From Curtobacterium guangdongense (lineage in GTDB: Bacteria > Actinomycetota > Actinomycetes > Actinomycetales > Microbacteriaceae): a stretch of 64,000 nt of DNA. Numbering within the stretch: position 1 is the first letter of the stretch; the number at the start of each line of letters is the position of its first letter. Positions 27,865 to 36,829 of the stretch are shown piece after piece. The notes beneath the pieces were generated by a model. It did not search any database. It was not told the origin of the DNA and saw only the letters and a program-made list of their open reading frames with translations. Made by a program: the position numbers and the translations under genes. The DNA is taken from contig NZ_JBMPIT010000002.1 in assembly GCF_049341845.1 (NCBI RefSeq), forward strand, positions 248,001 to 312,000. Direction: 5' to 3'.

Positions 27865-28827
27865 TCAGCGCCGCGACGCCCGCCCCGGCACGGCGAGCAA
27901 CGCCAGTCCGAGGACGACGAGCACGATGCCGCCCCACCCGACGACCCCGAGGTGCTCCCCCACGACCAGCACCGCGAGCACCGCTGCCACGACCGGCTCG
28001 AACAGCGACAGGAGCGTCGCGGCCGACGCCGTCACCGTCCGGAGCCCGACCGCGTACAGCGAGTGCCCGATCACCGTCGGGACGAGCGCCAGGTAGAGGA
28101 ACACCGGCCAGTCCGACGGCACGGCGAGGTACTCGTGACCCGACACCACGGCGAGCACCACGAGCGGCACCGCGGCGAGCCCGAACACCGCGCCGACGAG
28201 CCCCCGCCCGTTCGGCCGTGCCCGCGACACGATCTCGGCCGTCGGCCCGCCGGGCACCGCCGCCCGGAACGAGCCCATCCCACGGGCGATCGCCCACGAG
28301 TAGAGCGCATAGGTCAGTCCGGCGAGCAGGGCGGCTCCGAGACCGATCGCGAGCGACCCGGACGAGCTCGACGTCGAACGGGCGAGCGTCACGACGACCA
28401 TCCCGACGACGCTCACGACCGTCGCGAGGACCCACCGCCGCGCCACCGGACGACGCTCCGCGACCCACTCGACGAGCCCGGCGAACACGGGCGACGACCC
28501 GATCGCGATCGTCGTCCCCAGCGCCACACCCGCGTCGGCGAGCGCCGCGTAGAACGCCACCGCGTACACGGCGAGTGCCACTGCCCCGAGCCAGACCCAG
28601 CCCCGCGTCCCCCGAGCGACCACGGCACGGAGCGTGCCGCGTCCGGCCAGGCCGGCGAGCACGAGGCCGCCGAGCCCGAACGTCACGGCACCGAACACGA
28701 ACGCGGGCACGCCGGGAGCGAAGTGCGTCGCCGTCCCGGTTGTCCCCCACACCGCCGCCGCGACGACGACCGCCGCGATGCCGCCGACCGGACGGGAGGC
28801 TCCGCTCGCGTCGACCGCGCCCGTCAC
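27865..28827 (-). CDS. EamA family (DMT) transporter
   Basis: A 320-residue protein with ten hydrophobic segments arranged as two EamA repeats (first VVVAAAVWGTTGTATHFAPG, second after about residue 165). Drug/metabolite exporters of this superfamily move amino acids or other metabolites; the substrate is not readable. GTG 28827 overlaps the APC permease stop (GTGA), so the two transporters are co-expressed. The N-terminal tail (SGASRPVG) is encoded by a GGACGGGAGGC half-site of the hairpin family. The middle loop (GGPTAEIVSRARPNGRG) is longer than usual. Confidence 0.88.
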   Translation of the reverse strand: MTGAVDASGASRPVGGIAAVVVAAAVWGTTGTATHFAPGVPAFVFGAVTFGLGGLVLAGLAGRGTLRAVVARGTRGWVWLGAVALAVYAVAFYAALADAGVALGTTIAIGSSPVFAGLVEWVAERRPVARRWVLATVVSVVGMVVVTLARSTSSSSGSLAIGLGAALLAGLTYALYSWAIARGMGSFRAAVPGGPTAEIVSRARPNGRGLVGAVFGLAAVPLVVLAVVSGHEYLAVPSDWPVFLYLALVPTVIGHSLYAVGLRTVTASAATLLSLFEPVVAAVLAVLVVGEHLGVVGWGGIVLVVLGLALLAVPGRASRR

Positions 28828-30821
28828 GACACGTGGACGCTCGGTCGGCGGTTGACCTCGGGCTCGGCTTCGCGCAGGACCTCGCGCGTCACCGGAGCGA
28901 CGTCGCCGACGCCGGTGAAGACGAAGCGGATGGCGTTCCGGATCGGGCTGCCCTCGTTCCACTCGAAGTAGATGCTCGGGACGACACCGGCGATGTCCCG
29001 GATCGCGAGCAACGTCGACGCGATGGTGTTCGGCACGTTGCCGGACCGGACCCGGAGCACCCGGAACCCGTGCACGACGTGCCCCTCGACGACGAGGTCC
29101 TCCTCGAAGTCGGACGAGTCGGCCGGCAGCACCTCGAGGAACATCGTCGGGACACGGGCCGGGATGCCCGAGTCGCGGCGCTCCTCGCGTCCCTTCGACC
29201 GGTAGGCGGCCGCCGTTCCCGCCCCTGGTTCGTTCGCGATGATGCACACCGAGCTGAACTGGTCGGCGTCGGCCTCGACGAACTGCCTGGCGGTCGCGTC
29301 GAGCTCGATCGACGACGCCCGGAGCTCGAACGACCGCCGCACCCGGGACACCAGCGACACGACGACGATCGCGATGATGAAGACCGCGGCGATGCGCACG
29401 CCGTCCGGGCGCTCGATGACGTTCGCGATGGTCGTGTAGACGAACACCACCGCGATGATGCCGAAGCCGATCGTGCGCTTCTTCTGCTGCTTGCGCCGGG
29501 CCGACAGGGTCACCGCGACGGCGGCGCTCGTGATCAGGACGAGCACGCCCGTGGCGTACGCACCGCCCTGCGCGTCGACGTTGGCCTGGAAGATGATCGT
29601 GATCACGAAGGCGATGAGCGTGAAGATGATGACCAGGGGCCTGGTCGCTCGCGCCCACTGCGGGGCCATCCCGTACCGGGGCAGGAACCGGGGCACCAGG
29701 TTGAGCAGTCCGGCCATCGCGCTCGCGCCGGCGAACCACAGGATCGCGACCGTCGAGAAGTCGTACACCGACCCGAACACGCCGCCCAGGTACTCGTGCG
29801 CCAGGTACGCCAGCGCGCGACCGTTCGCACCGCCGCCCGGCTGGAACTCGTGCTGCGGGATCAGGAAGGTCGTGACGATCGACGAGGTGATGAGGAACGT
29901 GCTCATGATCACCGCGGCGACGGTCAGCAGCCGCTTGGTCCCGCGGATGCGGCCCTCGGGACGGAGGCTCGTGCCGTCGGCCGCGTCCCCACGGACCTGC
30001 GGCATCACCGCGACCCCGGTCTCGAACCCGGACAGGCCGAGCGCGAGCTTCGGGAACACGATCAGCGCGATCCCGATCATCACGAGGGGGTTGCTGTGCT
30101 GCGCGGTCAGTCCGCTCCACCAATCGCTCGCCACGGTCGGGCGCTCGAACACGTGCCAGAGCGAGACCGCGACGACGACCGCGTTGAGCGTCAGGTACAC
30201 CGCGACCAGTCCGACCGCGATGCCGATCGCTTCCTTGAACCCGCGCAGGAAGACCACGCCGAGCAGGAGCAGCAGCGCCAGGGTCAGCGGCACCGGGATC
30301 TCGGTGAACCAGTGCGGGGTGAAGGGGTTCTCGGCGATGTGGGCCGTCGCGTCGGCGGCGGACAGGGTCATCGTGATCATGAAGTCCGTCACGGCGAACC
30401 CGAGCAGGACCAGCACGAACAGCTTGCCGGCCCACCAGGGCAGGAGCTTCTCGAGCATCATGATCGACCCGGCGCCGCGGAAGCTGTCCTGGGCGACGCG
30501 GCGGTAGACCGGCAGCGCGCCGAAGAGCGTGACGAGCACGAGCACGATGGTCGCGATCGGCGAGAGCAGCCCGGCGGCGAGCGCGGCGATGGCCGGCTGG
30601 TACCCGAGCGTCGAGAAGTAGTCGACGCCGGTGAGGCACATGACCCGCCACCACGAGTGGGTCTTCTCGACCTCGACCTGGTGCGGACCCTGGTGGGAGG
30701 CACCCTGGTCGGAGCCCTGCAGCATCCACCGCCGGACCCGCGTGCTGCGGTCCGGACCGGGCTCGGTGGCATCGCGGGCGGCAGCCTGTTCGCCGGCACG
30801 CTCGGCATCTGTCGCGGTCAT
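28824..30821 (-). CDS. APC superfamily permease with C-terminal cytoplasmic domain
   Basis: A 665-residue transporter with about twelve membrane helices (residues 60-500) and a soluble C-terminal region of about 160 residues. The early motif GVDYFSTLGYQPAIAALAAG is typical of a large actinobacterial APC group annotated as amino-acid permeases and related to KimA/KUP-like importers. The C-terminal domain could be regulatory (nucleotide-binding in KimA), which is inference. ATG 30821 follows GAGAGGG, and TACGAT (30851-30856, minus) is a likely -10. The substrate (amino acid or potassium) is open. Confidence 0.82.
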   Translation of the reverse strand: MTATDAERAGEQAAARDATEPGPDRSTRVRRWMLQGSDQGASHQGPHQVEVEKTHSWWRVMCLTGVDYFSTLGYQPAIAALAAGLLSPIATIVLVLVTLFGALPVYRRVAQDSFRGAGSIMMLEKLLPWWAGKLFVLVLLGFAVTDFMITMTLSAADATAHIAENPFTPHWFTEIPVPLTLALLLLLGVVFLRGFKEAIGIAVGLVAVYLTLNAVVVAVSLWHVFERPTVASDWWSGLTAQHSNPLVMIGIALIVFPKLALGLSGFETGVAVMPQVRGDAADGTSLRPEGRIRGTKRLLTVAAVIMSTFLITSSIVTTFLIPQHEFQPGGGANGRALAYLAHEYLGGVFGSVYDFSTVAILWFAGASAMAGLLNLVPRFLPRYGMAPQWARATRPLVIIFTLIAFVITIIFQANVDAQGGAYATGVLVLITSAAVAVTLSARRKQQKKRTIGFGIIAVVFVYTTIANVIERPDGVRIAAVFIIAIVVVSLVSRVRRSFELRASSIELDATARQFVEADADQFSSVCIIANEPGAGTAAAYRSKGREERRDSGIPARVPTMFLEVLPADSSDFEEDLVVEGHVVHGFRVLRVRSGNVPNTIASTLLAIRDIAGVVPSIYFEWNEGSPIRNAIRFVFTGVGDVAPVTREVLREAEPEVNRRPSVHVS

Positions 30822-30867
30822 GGGCCCTCTCGCGTCGACGGTTCGACACGATCGTAAGCCGCCGCGG

Positions 30868-31716
30868 CTACTTCGAGCTGATCCGCGTGTACTTGTTCAC
30901 CGCCCACGGTACGAACACGACGAGCATCACGGCGATGCCGATGAGCACCGTGGTGATCGGGTGCTGCATCGTCCAGATGTCGGGCACCGGTGCAGAGCCG
31001 ACGTTCCCGAAGAGCTCTCGGGCCGCCTGCACGAGGGAGGACACCGGGTTCCACTCCGCGAACACCCGGAGCACGAGCGGCAAGGTGTCGCTCGGCACGA
31101 AGGCGTTCGAGATGAACGTCAGCGGGAACAGGATCATGAACGAGGCGTTGTTGATCACCTCTGGCGTCTTGACGCTCATGCCGAGCAGCGCCATCACCCA
31201 GCTGAACGAGTAGCTGAAGAGCAGCAGCAGCGCGACGCCGGCGAGGAACTCCAGCGGCGAGGAGTTCACCCGCCACCCCACGAGCAGCCCGGTGAGCATC
31301 ATGATCACCATCGAGATCGTATTGAGGACGAGGTCGCTGTTCGTGCGCCCGACGAGCACCGCGGACGACGACATCGGCAGCGTCCTGAAGCGGTCGATCA
31401 ACCCCTCCTTGAGGTCCTGCGCCATCGCGGAGCCGGAGAACGTCGCGCCGAAGACGACGGTCTGGGCGAAGATCCCCGCCATCAGGAACTGCGTGTAATC
31501 GGTGCCCTGCACGGCGATCGCCCCGCCGTAGACCTGGCTGAACAGCAGCACGAACATGATCGGCTGGAGGACGGCGAAGACGAGCATGTCGGGCGAGCGC
31601 TTGATCTTGATGAGGTTGCGCTTGGTGACGGTCCAGCCGTCCTCGAACCACACCGCGACCGGCGAGGTGACGACGACCGGCAGCTGTCGGCCCGGCGTGG
31701 TGACGACGGCGGTCAT
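30868..31716 (-). CDS. ABC-2 type exporter permease (DrrB-like)
   Basis: A 282-residue membrane protein with six hydrophobic segments and the daunorubicin-resistance permease pattern (TKRNLIKIKRSPDMLVFAVLQPIMFVLLF, quoted in part; then FRTLPMSSSAVLVGR). It pairs with the DrrA-like ATPase directly upstream; ATG 31716 overlaps that gene's stop (ATGA). Such two-gene exporters remove hydrophobic drugs or lipids. The substrate is unknown and no antibiotic cluster is adjacent. Confidence 0.9.
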   Translation of the reverse strand: MTAVVTTPGRQLPVVVTSPVAVWFEDGWTVTKRNLIKIKRSPDMLVFAVLQPIMFVLLFSQVYGGAIAVQGTDYTQFLMAGIFAQTVVFGATFSGSAMAQDLKEGLIDRFRTLPMSSSAVLVGRTNSDLVLNTISMVIMMLTGLLVGWRVNSSPLEFLAGVALLLLFSYSFSWVMALLGMSVKTPEVINNASFMILFPLTFISNAFVPSDTLPLVLRVFAEWNPVSSLVQAARELFGNVGSAPVPDIWTMQHPITTVLIGIAVMLVVFVPWAVNKYTRISSK

Positions 31717-32714
31717 CGTGCCGCCTCCTTCTGCTTGGCGGCCGGTGCGTCGTCGGCTTCGTCCTCGGTCGCGGCGTGCCCGGTGAGGCGGAGGAACACG
31801 TCGTCGAGGGTGGGGCGGCGCATGCCGGCGTCGTGGAGTTCGATGCCGGCCTCGCCCAGGTCGGCGAGCACGCGCCGCAGCGCCGTCGGCCCGGCTTCCA
31901 CCGCGATCGCGTGGGTGCGTCCGTCGCCGGATGCCTCCACCTCACCGACGCCGTAGCGCCGGAGCACGGTGACCGCCGCGTCGCCGTCGGTCTCGTCGAC
32001 CAGCGTGACGACGACCCGGTGGCCACCGACCTGTGCCTTGAGCTGGTCGGCCGTGCCCTCGGCGATGACCCTGCCGTCGTCGATCACCGCGATGTCGTCG
32101 GCGAGCCGGTCGGCTTCCTCGAGGTACTGCGTCGTCAGGAGCACGGTCGCTCCGTCGGCGACGAGGCGCTCGATGATGCCCCACAGGGACAGTCGGCTGC
32201 GGGGGTCGAGCCCGGTCGTCGGTTCGTCGAGGAACAGCACGCTCGGGTTCATCACGAGGGCTCCGGCGAGGTCGATGCGCCGACGCATGCCGCCGGAGAA
32301 GCCCTTCACGGGACGGTCCCCCGCCTCGGACAGGTCGAACACGTCGATGAGCTCGCGGGCTCGGGCACGGGACGCCTTGCCCCCGAGGTGGTACAGCCGG
32401 CCGATCATCTCCAGGTTCTCGAACCCCGTGAGGTTCTCGTCGACCGCGGCGTACTGCCCGGACACCCCGATCGACCGACGGGTCGCCTGGGGGTCCCGCA
32501 CGACGTCGACCCCGGCGATCGCCGCCGTGCCGCTGTCGGGCTTGATGAGCGTCGTGAGCACCTTGACCGTCGTGGTCTTGCCGGCGCCGTTCGGCCCGAG
32601 CAGCGCCTTGACGGTGCCCTGCGGCACGGACAGGTCGAGTCCGGCCAACGCGTGCACCGGCCCGGACTTCGATCGGTAGGTCTTGGTCAGCCCGGAGGCT
32701 TCGATGATGGCCAT
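31713..32714 (-). CDS. ABC exporter ATP-binding protein (DrrA-like)
   Basis: A 333-residue ATPase with Walker A LLGPNGAGKTTT (about residues 37-48), Q-loop region GQYAAVDENLTG, signature FSGGMRRRIDLAG, Walker B VLFLDEPTTGLD and H-loop LLTTQYLEEAD. The C-terminal extension (about 100 residues) is the DrrA regulatory domain that contacts the permease. ATG 32714 follows GAGGGAG. Forms an export pump with the downstream permease. Confidence 0.93.
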   Translation of the reverse strand: MAIIEASGLTKTYRSKSGPVHALAGLDLSVPQGTVKALLGPNGAGKTTTVKVLTTLIKPDSGTAAIAGVDVVRDPQATRRSIGVSGQYAAVDENLTGFENLEMIGRLYHLGGKASRARARELIDVFDLSEAGDRPVKGFSGGMRRRIDLAGALVMNPSVLFLDEPTTGLDPRSRLSLWGIIERLVADGATVLLTTQYLEEADRLADDIAVIDDGRVIAEGTADQLKAQVGGHRVVVTLVDETDGDAAVTVLRRYGVGEVEASGDGRTHAIAVEAGPTALRRVLADLGEAGIELHDAGMRRPTLDDVFLRLTGHAATEDEADDAPAAKQKEAAR

Positions 32715-32774
32715 GCCGCTCCCTCGTCGAACATGGAACAGTCCAGTGGGTCGGTGCCGGATCGAGCGGGAAGG

Positions 32775-33527
32775 TCAGACGTCGAACCCGCCGAAGTCGC
32801 CACCGAAGTCGTCGAACCCACCGCCACCACCGAGGTCGGAGCCGCTGTCCCACGACGCGTTGTCGAACCCGCCGCCGTCGGACGCGCCGCCGTCACCGGA
32901 GTCGCCCCCAGTGTCCCCCGAACCACCGTCACCCGCATCCCCCGATGCGTCGGTGCCGCCGTCGAAGCCGGACGCATCGGGCAGGAACGCGCTCATCAGC
33001 GTCGAGCCGATGACGTACCCGGCGACGGTCCCGAGGATCGACGCACCGAGCATGCTGCCGAACGACGGCCCCTGACGCTGCCCGAAGGCACCGCCGCCCA
33101 TCCCGCCGAGCGACCGCTCCATGAACCCTGGTTGCCGGATCTCGGATCGCGTGGCCGACTGCGCGAGCGACCGCGGGTCGTTGCCACGGGGTGCGTCGCC
33201 GGCCGGGGCCGTGCGGGTGAACTCGTCGTACACCATCTGCCGCTGCTCGGGCGTGAGCCGCTCGAAGGCCTCGGCGTGCACCTCCTCGATGCGCTCCGGC
33301 GGCGCGGTGCGCAGGAGGTAGCGGTAGCGCTCGACGGCCTGCTGGTCCTCGGTCCGAGCACCAGGACCGGAGCCAGGCGCGCCACCGGTCGGCGGGGCTG
33401 CGTCGTACGACTGCTGCCCGTACTGGTAGCCCTGCGGCTGCTGCGCGTTCCAGCCCTGCTGCTGCGCGTTCCACCCCTGCTGCTGCGATCGGTCTTCGCG
33501 GCCGAGCAGTCGGTCGAGGAATCCCAT
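32775..33527 (-). CDS. Hypothetical Gly/Asp-rich membrane-associated protein
   Basis: A 250-residue protein I do not recognise beyond its class. The N-terminus MGFLDRLLGRED is followed by two GWNAQQ repeats and a Gln/Tyr/Pro-rich low-complexity stretch. A conserved-looking helical core follows (RYRYLLRTAPPERIEEVHAEAFERLTPEQR, quoted in part), then one hydrophobic segment (MLGASILGTVAGYVIGSTLM) and a long Gly/Asp/Ser tail. Proteins with this layout are common in actinobacteria with no known role. ATG 33527 follows GGGAG. Confidence 0.72.
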   Translation of the reverse strand: MGFLDRLLGREDRSQQQGWNAQQQGWNAQQPQGYQYGQQSYDAAPPTGGAPGSGPGARTEDQQAVERYRYLLRTAPPERIEEVHAEAFERLTPEQRQMVYDEFTRTAPAGDAPRGNDPRSLAQSATRSEIRQPGFMERSLGGMGGGAFGQRQGPSFGSMLGASILGTVAGYVIGSTLMSAFLPDASGFDGGTDASGDAGDGGSGDTGGDSGDGGASDGGGFDNASWDSGSDLGGGGGFDDFGGDFGGFDV

Positions 33528-33642
33528 GTCGATGCTCCCAACGTGATCCGGGCACGGTGCCCGTGGAGTGCAACAGTAGGGACGCCGGACGACCGGTGAC
33601 TGTGTGCACGCACAGAGTTCGGTGAACGAGGAGGATGACACC

Positions 33643-34071
33643 ATGACCGACCTCGACGAGCTCCGCCGACTCCGCCGCGCGCGGAGCCGGATGGACCGCG
33701 AGTACGCCGAGCCCCTCGACGTCCCCGCACTCGCCGCGTCGGCGTACATGTCCACCGCGCACTTCAGCCGGCGCTTCCGTGACGCCTACGGCGAGACCCC
33801 CTACGCCTACCTCATGACCCGGCGGATCGAACGGGCGCAGGCGCTGCTCCGCACCGGGGACGTGACCGTGACCGAGGCGTGCATGGCGGTGGGCTGCACG
33901 AGCCTCGGATCGTTCTCCTCGCGCTTCACCGCCCTCGTCGGCATGACCCCGTCCGAGTACCGCGCCGCTGACCACGAGGACCTGTCCGGCATGTGGAGCT
34001 GCCACACGATGGTGGTGACGCGCCCGGTCCGAGCAGTTTCCGAGAAGCAGGGGGCCCGGACGCCCGCCTAG
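33643..34071 (+). CDS. AraC family transcriptional regulator (short)
   Basis: A 142-residue protein made almost only of an AraC/XylS DNA-binding domain: two helix-turn-helix units (VPALAASAYMSTAHFSRRFR and the later VTEACMAVGCTSLGSFSSRF) and no sensor domain. ATG 33643 follows GAGGAGG. A partly palindromic CTGTG-TGCACG-CACAG (33599-33614) upstream may be its own operator. The VOC gene begins 10 bases after its stop from a separate leaderless-type promoter; a regulator-target pair is plausible. Confidence 0.87.
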   Translation: MTDLDELRRLRRARSRMDREYAEPLDVPALAASAYMSTAHFSRRFRDAYGETPYAYLMTRRIERAQALLRTGDVTVTEACMAVGCTSLGSFSSRFTALVGMTPSEYRAADHEDLSGMWSCHTMVVTRPVRAVSEKQGARTPA

Positions 34072-34081
34072 GGTCGGTCGC

Positions 34082-34486
34082 ATGACGATCCAGATCAGCG
34101 GCGTGCACGTGCTCGCCGACGACATCGACGCCGCCGTCGCCTTCTACCGCGACACGATCGGCTTCTCCGTCCGCAACGAGGTCGAGAACGGCGGGCACCG
34201 CTGGGTGACCCTGGTCAGCGACACGCATCCCGACCTCGAGCTCGTCCTGTCCGAGCCGCACGCCGGCCGCTCCCAGAAGGACGGTGACGCCCTCGCCGCA
34301 CTCCTGGCGAAGGGCGCCCTGTCGATGCTCCAGCTCCGGGTCAGCGACCTCGACGAGGTCTTCGACCGCATCACCGCGAGCGCCGACGCCGAGGTGCTCC
34401 AGGAGCCCACCGACCAGTTCTGGGGCGTCCGCGACGCGGCCGTCCGCGACCCGGCCGGCAACATGGTCCGGATCGCCCAGGCCTGA
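34082..34486 (+). CDS. VOC family protein (glyoxalase/dioxygenase fold)
   Basis: A 134-residue single VOC-fold protein: ISGVHVLADDIDAAVAFYRD at the start and FWGVRDAAVRDPAGNMVRIAQ at the end, with a Glu/His-type metal-binding pattern. Members include glyoxalase, fosfomycin-resistance and dioxygenase enzymes; this one cannot be assigned. ATG 34082 has TAGGGT ending 7 bases upstream and no ribosome site (leaderless type). It follows the AraC gene in the same direction. Confidence 0.87.
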   Translation: MTIQISGVHVLADDIDAAVAFYRDTIGFSVRNEVENGGHRWVTLVSDTHPDLELVLSEPHAGRSQKDGDALAALLAKGALSMLQLRVSDLDEVFDRITASADAEVLQEPTDQFWGVRDAAVRDPAGNMVRIAQA

Positions 34487-34515
34487 CCAGGTCCGGAACC
34501 TGGCCGACGGCGGAC

Positions 34516-34549
34516 GGGAGGCTCGTGGCGGCCCCGCCACGAGCCTCTC
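34516..34549. terminator. Hairpin of the GGGAGGCTCG family
   Basis: A 16-base-pair stem (arm GGGAGGCTCGTGGCGG) with a 2-base loop between the convergent VOC and GDPD genes. Third member of the palindrome family at 19602 and 25019; here the inner part of the stem differs. Confidence 0.8.
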
Positions 34550-34626
34550 CCCACCGACACGGCCTGTCTGCCGCTGGCGCGTCAGCCAGGAACCGGCGGC
34601 GTGGGCCCAGTCCGCCCAGCACCGTG

Positions 34627-36198
34627 TCAGGGACGCACCGCACCCACCCAGACCGCGTGCAGTTCGTCGGCCGCACCGGGGTGCGCCACCAGGAACGGCG
34701 CGCCCACCGGCGGGAACCCCTCGACCGGACCGTCCGCCGTCATGACGACGCCACCGGCCTCGTGCACGAGCAGTACGGCGGCACCGTGGTCGATCGGGTC
34801 GAACGCCGACACGCACCCGCCGATCCCCCGCCCCGCCGCGACCTGCGCGATCGTCAGCGTGCCGGAACCCTGGACGCGGAGCGTGCAGGACCGCGCGGCG
34901 AGGGCGTCGAGGAACGCGCCGAACCCCGGCCACGGCACGTGTCCGTCGAGCTCGGTCCCGACGACCGCGCCCGCCAACGACCTCGGGCTGTCGTCGAGCC
35001 GGAGCTGCCGGTCGCGGATCACGGCGCCCCGGCCCCGACGCGCCTCGAACACCTCGCCCCGCCACGGATCCGCGACGACACCGACGAGCGGACGCCCGCT
35101 GCGGGTGAGGCACAGCGACGTGCTCGTCCACGGGACGCCGTTCGCGAGGTTCGTCGTCCCGTCGACCGGGTCGAGGTACCAGCGGTGCTTGTCGCCGGGT
35201 GACTCGCCGTACTCCTCGCCGGAGAACCCGTGCGTGGGGAACGCGGCACGGACCCGACCCCTGACGTGCTGCTCCACGAGCCGGTCGACGTCCGTGACGA
35301 GATCGGCCTCGTGCGCCTTCGTCGTCACCGAGCCGACCGGGTGCTCCCGCGTGTACGCGATCACCTCGTGCGCGATCCGGTGCGCGAGCGCCTGTGCCCG
35401 CGAAGCCACCTCGGCCTCCGTCGCCTCGTGGTCCGGCTCCGGCCACCCGTCCCGTTCGGCCGCGGCGAGCGCTGCTCGGACGGCGGCGAGGTCGTTCGTG
35501 GTGACCGAGTCAGCGCCGAGCCGAGCAGCCCAAATCGCCGGCTCCGGTGCGTCCACGGTCCACACCGCGACCTGCAACCCGAGGTCGTGGGCGGCCCGGA
35601 TCGTCCTCGGGGTCAGGAAGGCGACGTCGAGGTTCAGCGTCGACGGCCCGAGCGCCACCAGGTCGTCCGGCGTCGGCGCGTCGAGCGCTGCCCACGCCAG
35701 CCAGACGTCCGCGTCCGGGAGCACGTCGCGCACCGCTGCCATCGCCTCCGGCGCCCCGCACCACGCGACGGCGACGGCAGCGCTCGATGCGCCCACCGTG
35801 CGTGCGGCGACGCGGGCGTCCTCGGCGTCGGTGAGGTCGATCAGCAGCGACGACCCGCAACCGTCCAACCGTTCCAGCACCGCGTCGAGCCGCGGGATAC
35901 GGTCGAGGCCGTTCCCGAGCCGCGCGACGTCACACCACGGCACGTCAGCCACCCGACGCGCGTCGCCCCACATCCGGCCGAGGGTCTCGTCGTGCAGCAG
36001 GACGGCGACACCGTCCGCCGTCCGCCGGACGTCCACCTCGATCGCATCGGCGCCGAGCGCCTCGGCCACCGCGACGGCCGGCAGGGTGTTCTCGCGGCGG
36101 ACCCGTGGTGCGCCACGGTGCGCCACCAGGCGCGGCGTCCGGACGGACGGGAGGCTCGGTTCGGCTGGACGACTCCGGGTCGCGTCCGTCGTCGTCAT
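34627..36198 (-). CDS. Fused glycerophosphodiester phosphodiesterase - inositol monophosphatase
   Basis: A 523-residue two-domain enzyme. Residues about 22-265 are a GDPD barrel with HRGAPRVRRENTLP (27-40), EVDVRRT (54-60) and LLHDETLG (68-75), the metal/acid-base residues of the family. Residues about 275-510 are an inositol monophosphatase with GEE (about 325), DPVDGTTN (about 341-348) and DPIDHGAA (about 462). GDPD cuts glycerophosphodiesters and IMPase removes phosphate from inositol phosphate, so the fusion could recycle inositol from deacylated phosphatidylinositol (inference). ATG 36198. A hairpin-family half-site encodes part of the N-terminal tail. Confidence 0.9.
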   Translation of the reverse strand: MTTTDATRSRPAEPSLPSVRTPRLVAHRGAPRVRRENTLPAVAVAEALGADAIEVDVRRTADGVAVLLHDETLGRMWGDARRVADVPWCDVARLGNGLDRIPRLDAVLERLDGCGSSLLIDLTDAEDARVAARTVGASSAAVAVAWCGAPEAMAAVRDVLPDADVWLAWAALDAPTPDDLVALGPSTLNLDVAFLTPRTIRAAHDLGLQVAVWTVDAPEPAIWAARLGADSVTTNDLAAVRAALAAAERDGWPEPDHEATEAEVASRAQALAHRIAHEVIAYTREHPVGSVTTKAHEADLVTDVDRLVEQHVRGRVRAAFPTHGFSGEEYGESPGDKHRWYLDPVDGTTNLANGVPWTSTSLCLTRSGRPLVGVVADPWRGEVFEARRGRGAVIRDRQLRLDDSPRSLAGAVVGTELDGHVPWPGFGAFLDALAARSCTLRVQGSGTLTIAQVAAGRGIGGCVSAFDPIDHGAAVLLVHEAGGVVMTADGPVEGFPPVGAPFLVAHPGAADELHAVWVGAVRP

Positions 36199-36318
36199 GG
36201 CCCTGCCTCTCGTGGTGACTCGGTCTGGCATCGTCGCCGACCCGGTTGAACACCAGGTTGCCGGCTGCACCCCCTGCGGGTGAACTCCGTGCCACGTCGT
36301 GCCTGCGACAATGAAGCG

Positions 36319-36798
36319 GTGACCGATCGCACCTGGGGCTGGCTCGCAGCCGTCATCGACGTCGTCCTGATCATCGTGTTCGCACTGATCGGCCGGTCGT
36401 CCCACGGCGAGGCGTCCTCGTTGGTCGGGCTGTGGACCACGGCGTACCCGTTCCTCGCGGGATGGGCGATCGCCTACGTCACGAGTGGTGCGTGGGCCCG
36501 CCCGCTGCGCTTCTGGCCGACCGGTGTCGTCGCGTGGATCCTCACGGTGTTCGTCGGCATGGCGATCCGCGTCGCGACCGGGCAGGGCGTGGTCGACGGC
36601 AACCCGCTGCCGATCTCGTTCGTCATCGTCGCGACGATCGTGCTCGGGGTGTTCCTGCTCGGGTGGCGTGCGATCGCGCGGGGTGTCCTGCGCGCCGTCG
36701 CGCGACGGCAGCACCGGTCGCCGCCGGCGGTCGAGGACGACCCGGCGAACGACGACCCGTCGACGGAGCCCTCGGCCGGCGTGACGCCGGGGACCTGA
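36319..36798 (+). CDS. DUF3054 family membrane protein
   Basis: A 159-residue protein with four hydrophobic segments and the DUF3054 pattern (IDVVLIIVFALIGRSSH at the start; RPLRFWPTGVVAWILTVFVG in the middle). The role is unknown. The C-terminal tail is Pro/Asp-rich and cytoplasmic. GTG 36319 lies 6 bases after GACAAT (36307-36312) and has no ribosome site, so it is probably leaderless. Divergent from the GDPD fusion. Confidence 0.88.
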   Translation: MTDRTWGWLAAVIDVVLIIVFALIGRSSHGEASSLVGLWTTAYPFLAGWAIAYVTSGAWARPLRFWPTGVVAWILTVFVGMAIRVATGQGVVDGNPLPISFVIVATIVLGVFLLGWRAIARGVLRAVARRQHRSPPAVEDDPANDDPSTEPSAGVTPGT

Positions 36799-36829
36799 CG
36801 GCCGCTCCGCTCCGCTGCCGTCGCCGTGC

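Noticed and set aside
30868..32714. Antibiotic biosynthesis self-resistance locus
   Set aside because: DrrAB-type pumps are common as stand-alone exporters, and no biosynthetic genes are adjacent; the type III PKS is 19 kb away.
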